Source: an uncultured Ruminococcus sp.
GTDB lineage: Bacteria > Bacillota > Clostridia > Oscillospirales > Ruminococcaceae
Reading direction: 5' to 3'
Length of the DNA: 7,201 bases
Assembly (NCBI GenBank): GCA_902796865.1
Contig: CADBQZ010000188.1
Span: 1-7,201 of the forward strand
Part shown: piece after piece, positions 6,473 through 7,201 of the stretch
Numbering within the stretch: position 1 is the first letter of the stretch
Layout of the letters: every line of letters begins with the position of its first letter
Program-made: the position numbers and the translations under genes
The notes under the pieces: model-generated
Databases searched by the model: none
What the model was told of the DNA's origin: nothing
Seen by the model: only the letters and a program-made list of their open reading frames with translations

Positions 6473-6590
6473 GGTAGTTCCTCCTGTTTTGGTTTTTTAT
6501 TTATCCTCCGCCCAACTTAGCTTGAAAACAACTGGATCATTCTGATACAGCACCCGTTTTCAAAAGTATAAGCGTGCGAATTACCAGATA
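6473..6590 (-). promoter_or_regulatory. rpsB 5' leader with structured element
   Basis: Between the promoter and the S2 start the minus strand can fold a long hairpin at 6563-6522. Outer stem: TTGAAAAC (6563-6556) with GTTTTCAA (6529-6522), 8 bp perfect. Inner stem: CTG (6550-6548) with CAG (6534-6532), a T/C mismatch, and ATCA (6546-6543) with TGAT (6539-6536), closed by a GAA loop. The asymmetric internal loop (GGGTG against TT) is the kind of site an r-protein could bind. A GGCGGAGG stretch at about 6509-6502 looks like a Shine-Dalgarno sequence but has no start codon after it. Whether this matches a known leader family I cannot tell. Confidence 0.55.
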
Positions 6591-6619
6591 ATTATATCAT
6601 ATTTCATGACAAAAATCAA
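6591..6619 (-). promoter_or_regulatory. Sigma-A promoter of rpsB-tsf
   Basis: On the minus strand TTGATT (6619-6614) and TATAAT (6596-6591) are 17 nt apart, with TG one base before the -10 (extended -10). The start would fall near 6584. This is close to consensus, as expected for a highly expressed ribosomal operon. Confidence 0.88.
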
Positions 6620-6644
6620 GTGTTTTTTAAAATAACATATTTTA

Positions 6645-7201
6645 TTATATCCATTTTGCAGAAATGCTGATCTTCTGACCTTTTAAAAGCGCAGGTACAA
6701 TAAAGCTTTCTCCGGGTTGATAAGTATTTCCGTTATAGTTCCAGCCTGCAAAAGTCTTGCCTTCATTTTCAAATGTACATTCAGGAAGTATGAATTCTTC
6801 GCCGGTCTTTGATTTTAAAGTTATCTTGTCAAGTGAATTTCCATTGTTTGCCGATATATTTATATCAACTTTAGAAGGTGTCCATACTGCATTGAAAGTA
6901 ACATCAGTATCAGGAACTATGTATCTTGCGGATGTGCCGTATATCTCACCGTTGAGTGTACATTCCCAGCCGGAAAGCGTATATCCTTTTCTTGAGAATC
7001 TTGAACTGTCTGCGAGATCCATTCCTATGCCTTCACTCGATTTTACCATTGCGGTCTTCTGACCTACGATGTCATCATAATCTCCTGCATAATAGGTTAT
7101 CATGTGATAATAATTCCAGCATGGTGTAAGAGTGATATTATGGTCCGGGACAACTAATTTTTCACCCTGTTTGTAGTTTACTCCTTCATAGAGCCAGCCA
7201 G
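6645..7201 (-). CDS. InlB B-repeat (Listeria-Bacteroides repeat) protein, C-terminal part
   Basis: The frame is open from the right edge to TAA at 6647-6645, so 184 residues of the C-terminus are visible and the N-terminus lies outside. The Met at 7103 is internal, since the same frame continues upstream without a stop and carries the repeat pattern. The sequence is two full B-repeats of about 78 residues plus the end of a third, each with the frame GW...Y..G....VP....A.W. Such repeats (Flg_new/InlB type) are small beta-rich modules of secreted or surface proteins, often adhesins or carbohydrate-active enzymes. The protein ends one residue after the last repeat's Trp (AKWI), with no LPXTG, dockerin or membrane anchor. 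The stop is only 25 bp before the rpsB -35 box and no good terminator separates them. The actual function must lie in the unseen N-terminal part. Confidence 0.85.
   Translation of the reverse strand, partial: GWLYEGVNYKQGEKLVVPDHNITLTPCWNYYHMITYYAGDYDDIVGQKTAMVKSSEGIGMDLADSSRFSRKGYTLSGWECTLNGEIYGTSARYIVPDTDVTFNAVWTPSKVDINISANNGNSLDKITLKSKTGEEFILPECTFENEGKTFAGWNYNGNTYQPGESFIVPALLKGQKISISAKWI
6648..7199 (-). repeat. Tandem B-repeat modules (three, first partial)
   Basis: Repeat A, partial, 7199-7116, begins GWLYEGVNY and ends PCW. Repeat B, 7115-6882, has GYTLSGW in the middle and ends NAVW. Repeat C, 6881-6648, has KTFAGWNYNG and ends SAKWI. Spacing of about 78 residues and the shared GW, Y/G, VP and final W positions define the unit; sequence identity between the copies is low, so the duplication is old. 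Confidence 0.8.

Noticed and set aside
6625..6644. AAAATA-TGT-TATTTT hairpin as a terminator after the B-repeat gene
   Set aside because: The stem is six A/T pairs with a 3-nt loop and is followed by A residues, not T, on the relevant strand; too weak to call.
6645..7103. A complete 152-residue gene starting at the Met at 7103
   Set aside because: The same frame stays open to the window edge and contains a further partial B-repeat (GWLYEG...PCW), and there is no Shine-Dalgarno sequence before that Met, so the gene is 5'-truncated instead.

Overview
The window looks like chromosomal DNA from a motile, Gram-positive-type Clostridia species, perhaps of the Ruminococcus/Oscillospiraceae kind. 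The evidence is AT-rich intergenic DNA with textbook sigma-A promoters, strong GGAGG-type ribosome binding sites, short GC hairpin plus T-run terminators, an AAAGGAAG-TTG start on a flagellin gene, an InlB/Listeria-Bacteroides repeat protein, and Firmicutes-like S2, EF-Ts and chemoreceptor sequences. The genus is a guess. I see no transposase, integrase, CRISPR array, tRNA or rRNA.

Layout. (1) 1-1743, minus strand: a very large flagellin that runs off the left edge. Its N-terminal D0/D1 region is canonical. A long hypervariable insert carries a histidine-rich pentad repeat and a Tyr/Asp/Pro/Trp decapeptide repeat, and the C-terminal core is just beginning where the window ends. (2) 1744-1994: a divergent control region with a sigma-28-type promoter facing the flagellin and a sigma-A promoter facing the chemoreceptor. 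A perfect 12-bp inverted repeat brackets the flagellin promoter. (3) 1995-3812, plus: a transmembrane methyl-accepting chemotaxis protein closed by a terminator. (4) 3875-4666, plus: a class I SAM-dependent methyltransferase of unknown substrate. (5) 4684-4709: a bidirectional terminator shared with the convergent tsf gene. (6) 6619-4744, minus: a sigma-A promoter, a structured leader, rpsB (ribosomal protein S2), an intergenic hairpin and tsf (elongation factor Ts). (7) 7201-6645, minus: the C-terminal end of an InlB-type (B-repeat) surface protein.

Two themes meet here. The left part is motility and sensing: filament subunit and chemoreceptor are transcribed divergently from one 251-bp region under different sigma factors. 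The right part is housekeeping translation: rpsB-tsf, probably controlled through its leader RNA. The methyltransferase sits between them without a recognisable promoter of its own.

The points most worth following up are the unusual flagellin (metal-binding-like His repeat, cysteines, size), the inverted repeat around its promoter (a possible invertible switch, not demonstrated), and the rpsB leader hairpin. I did not find a clearly new multi-gene system. No gene-free stretch exceeds 300 bases; the longest is the 251-bp divergent region.
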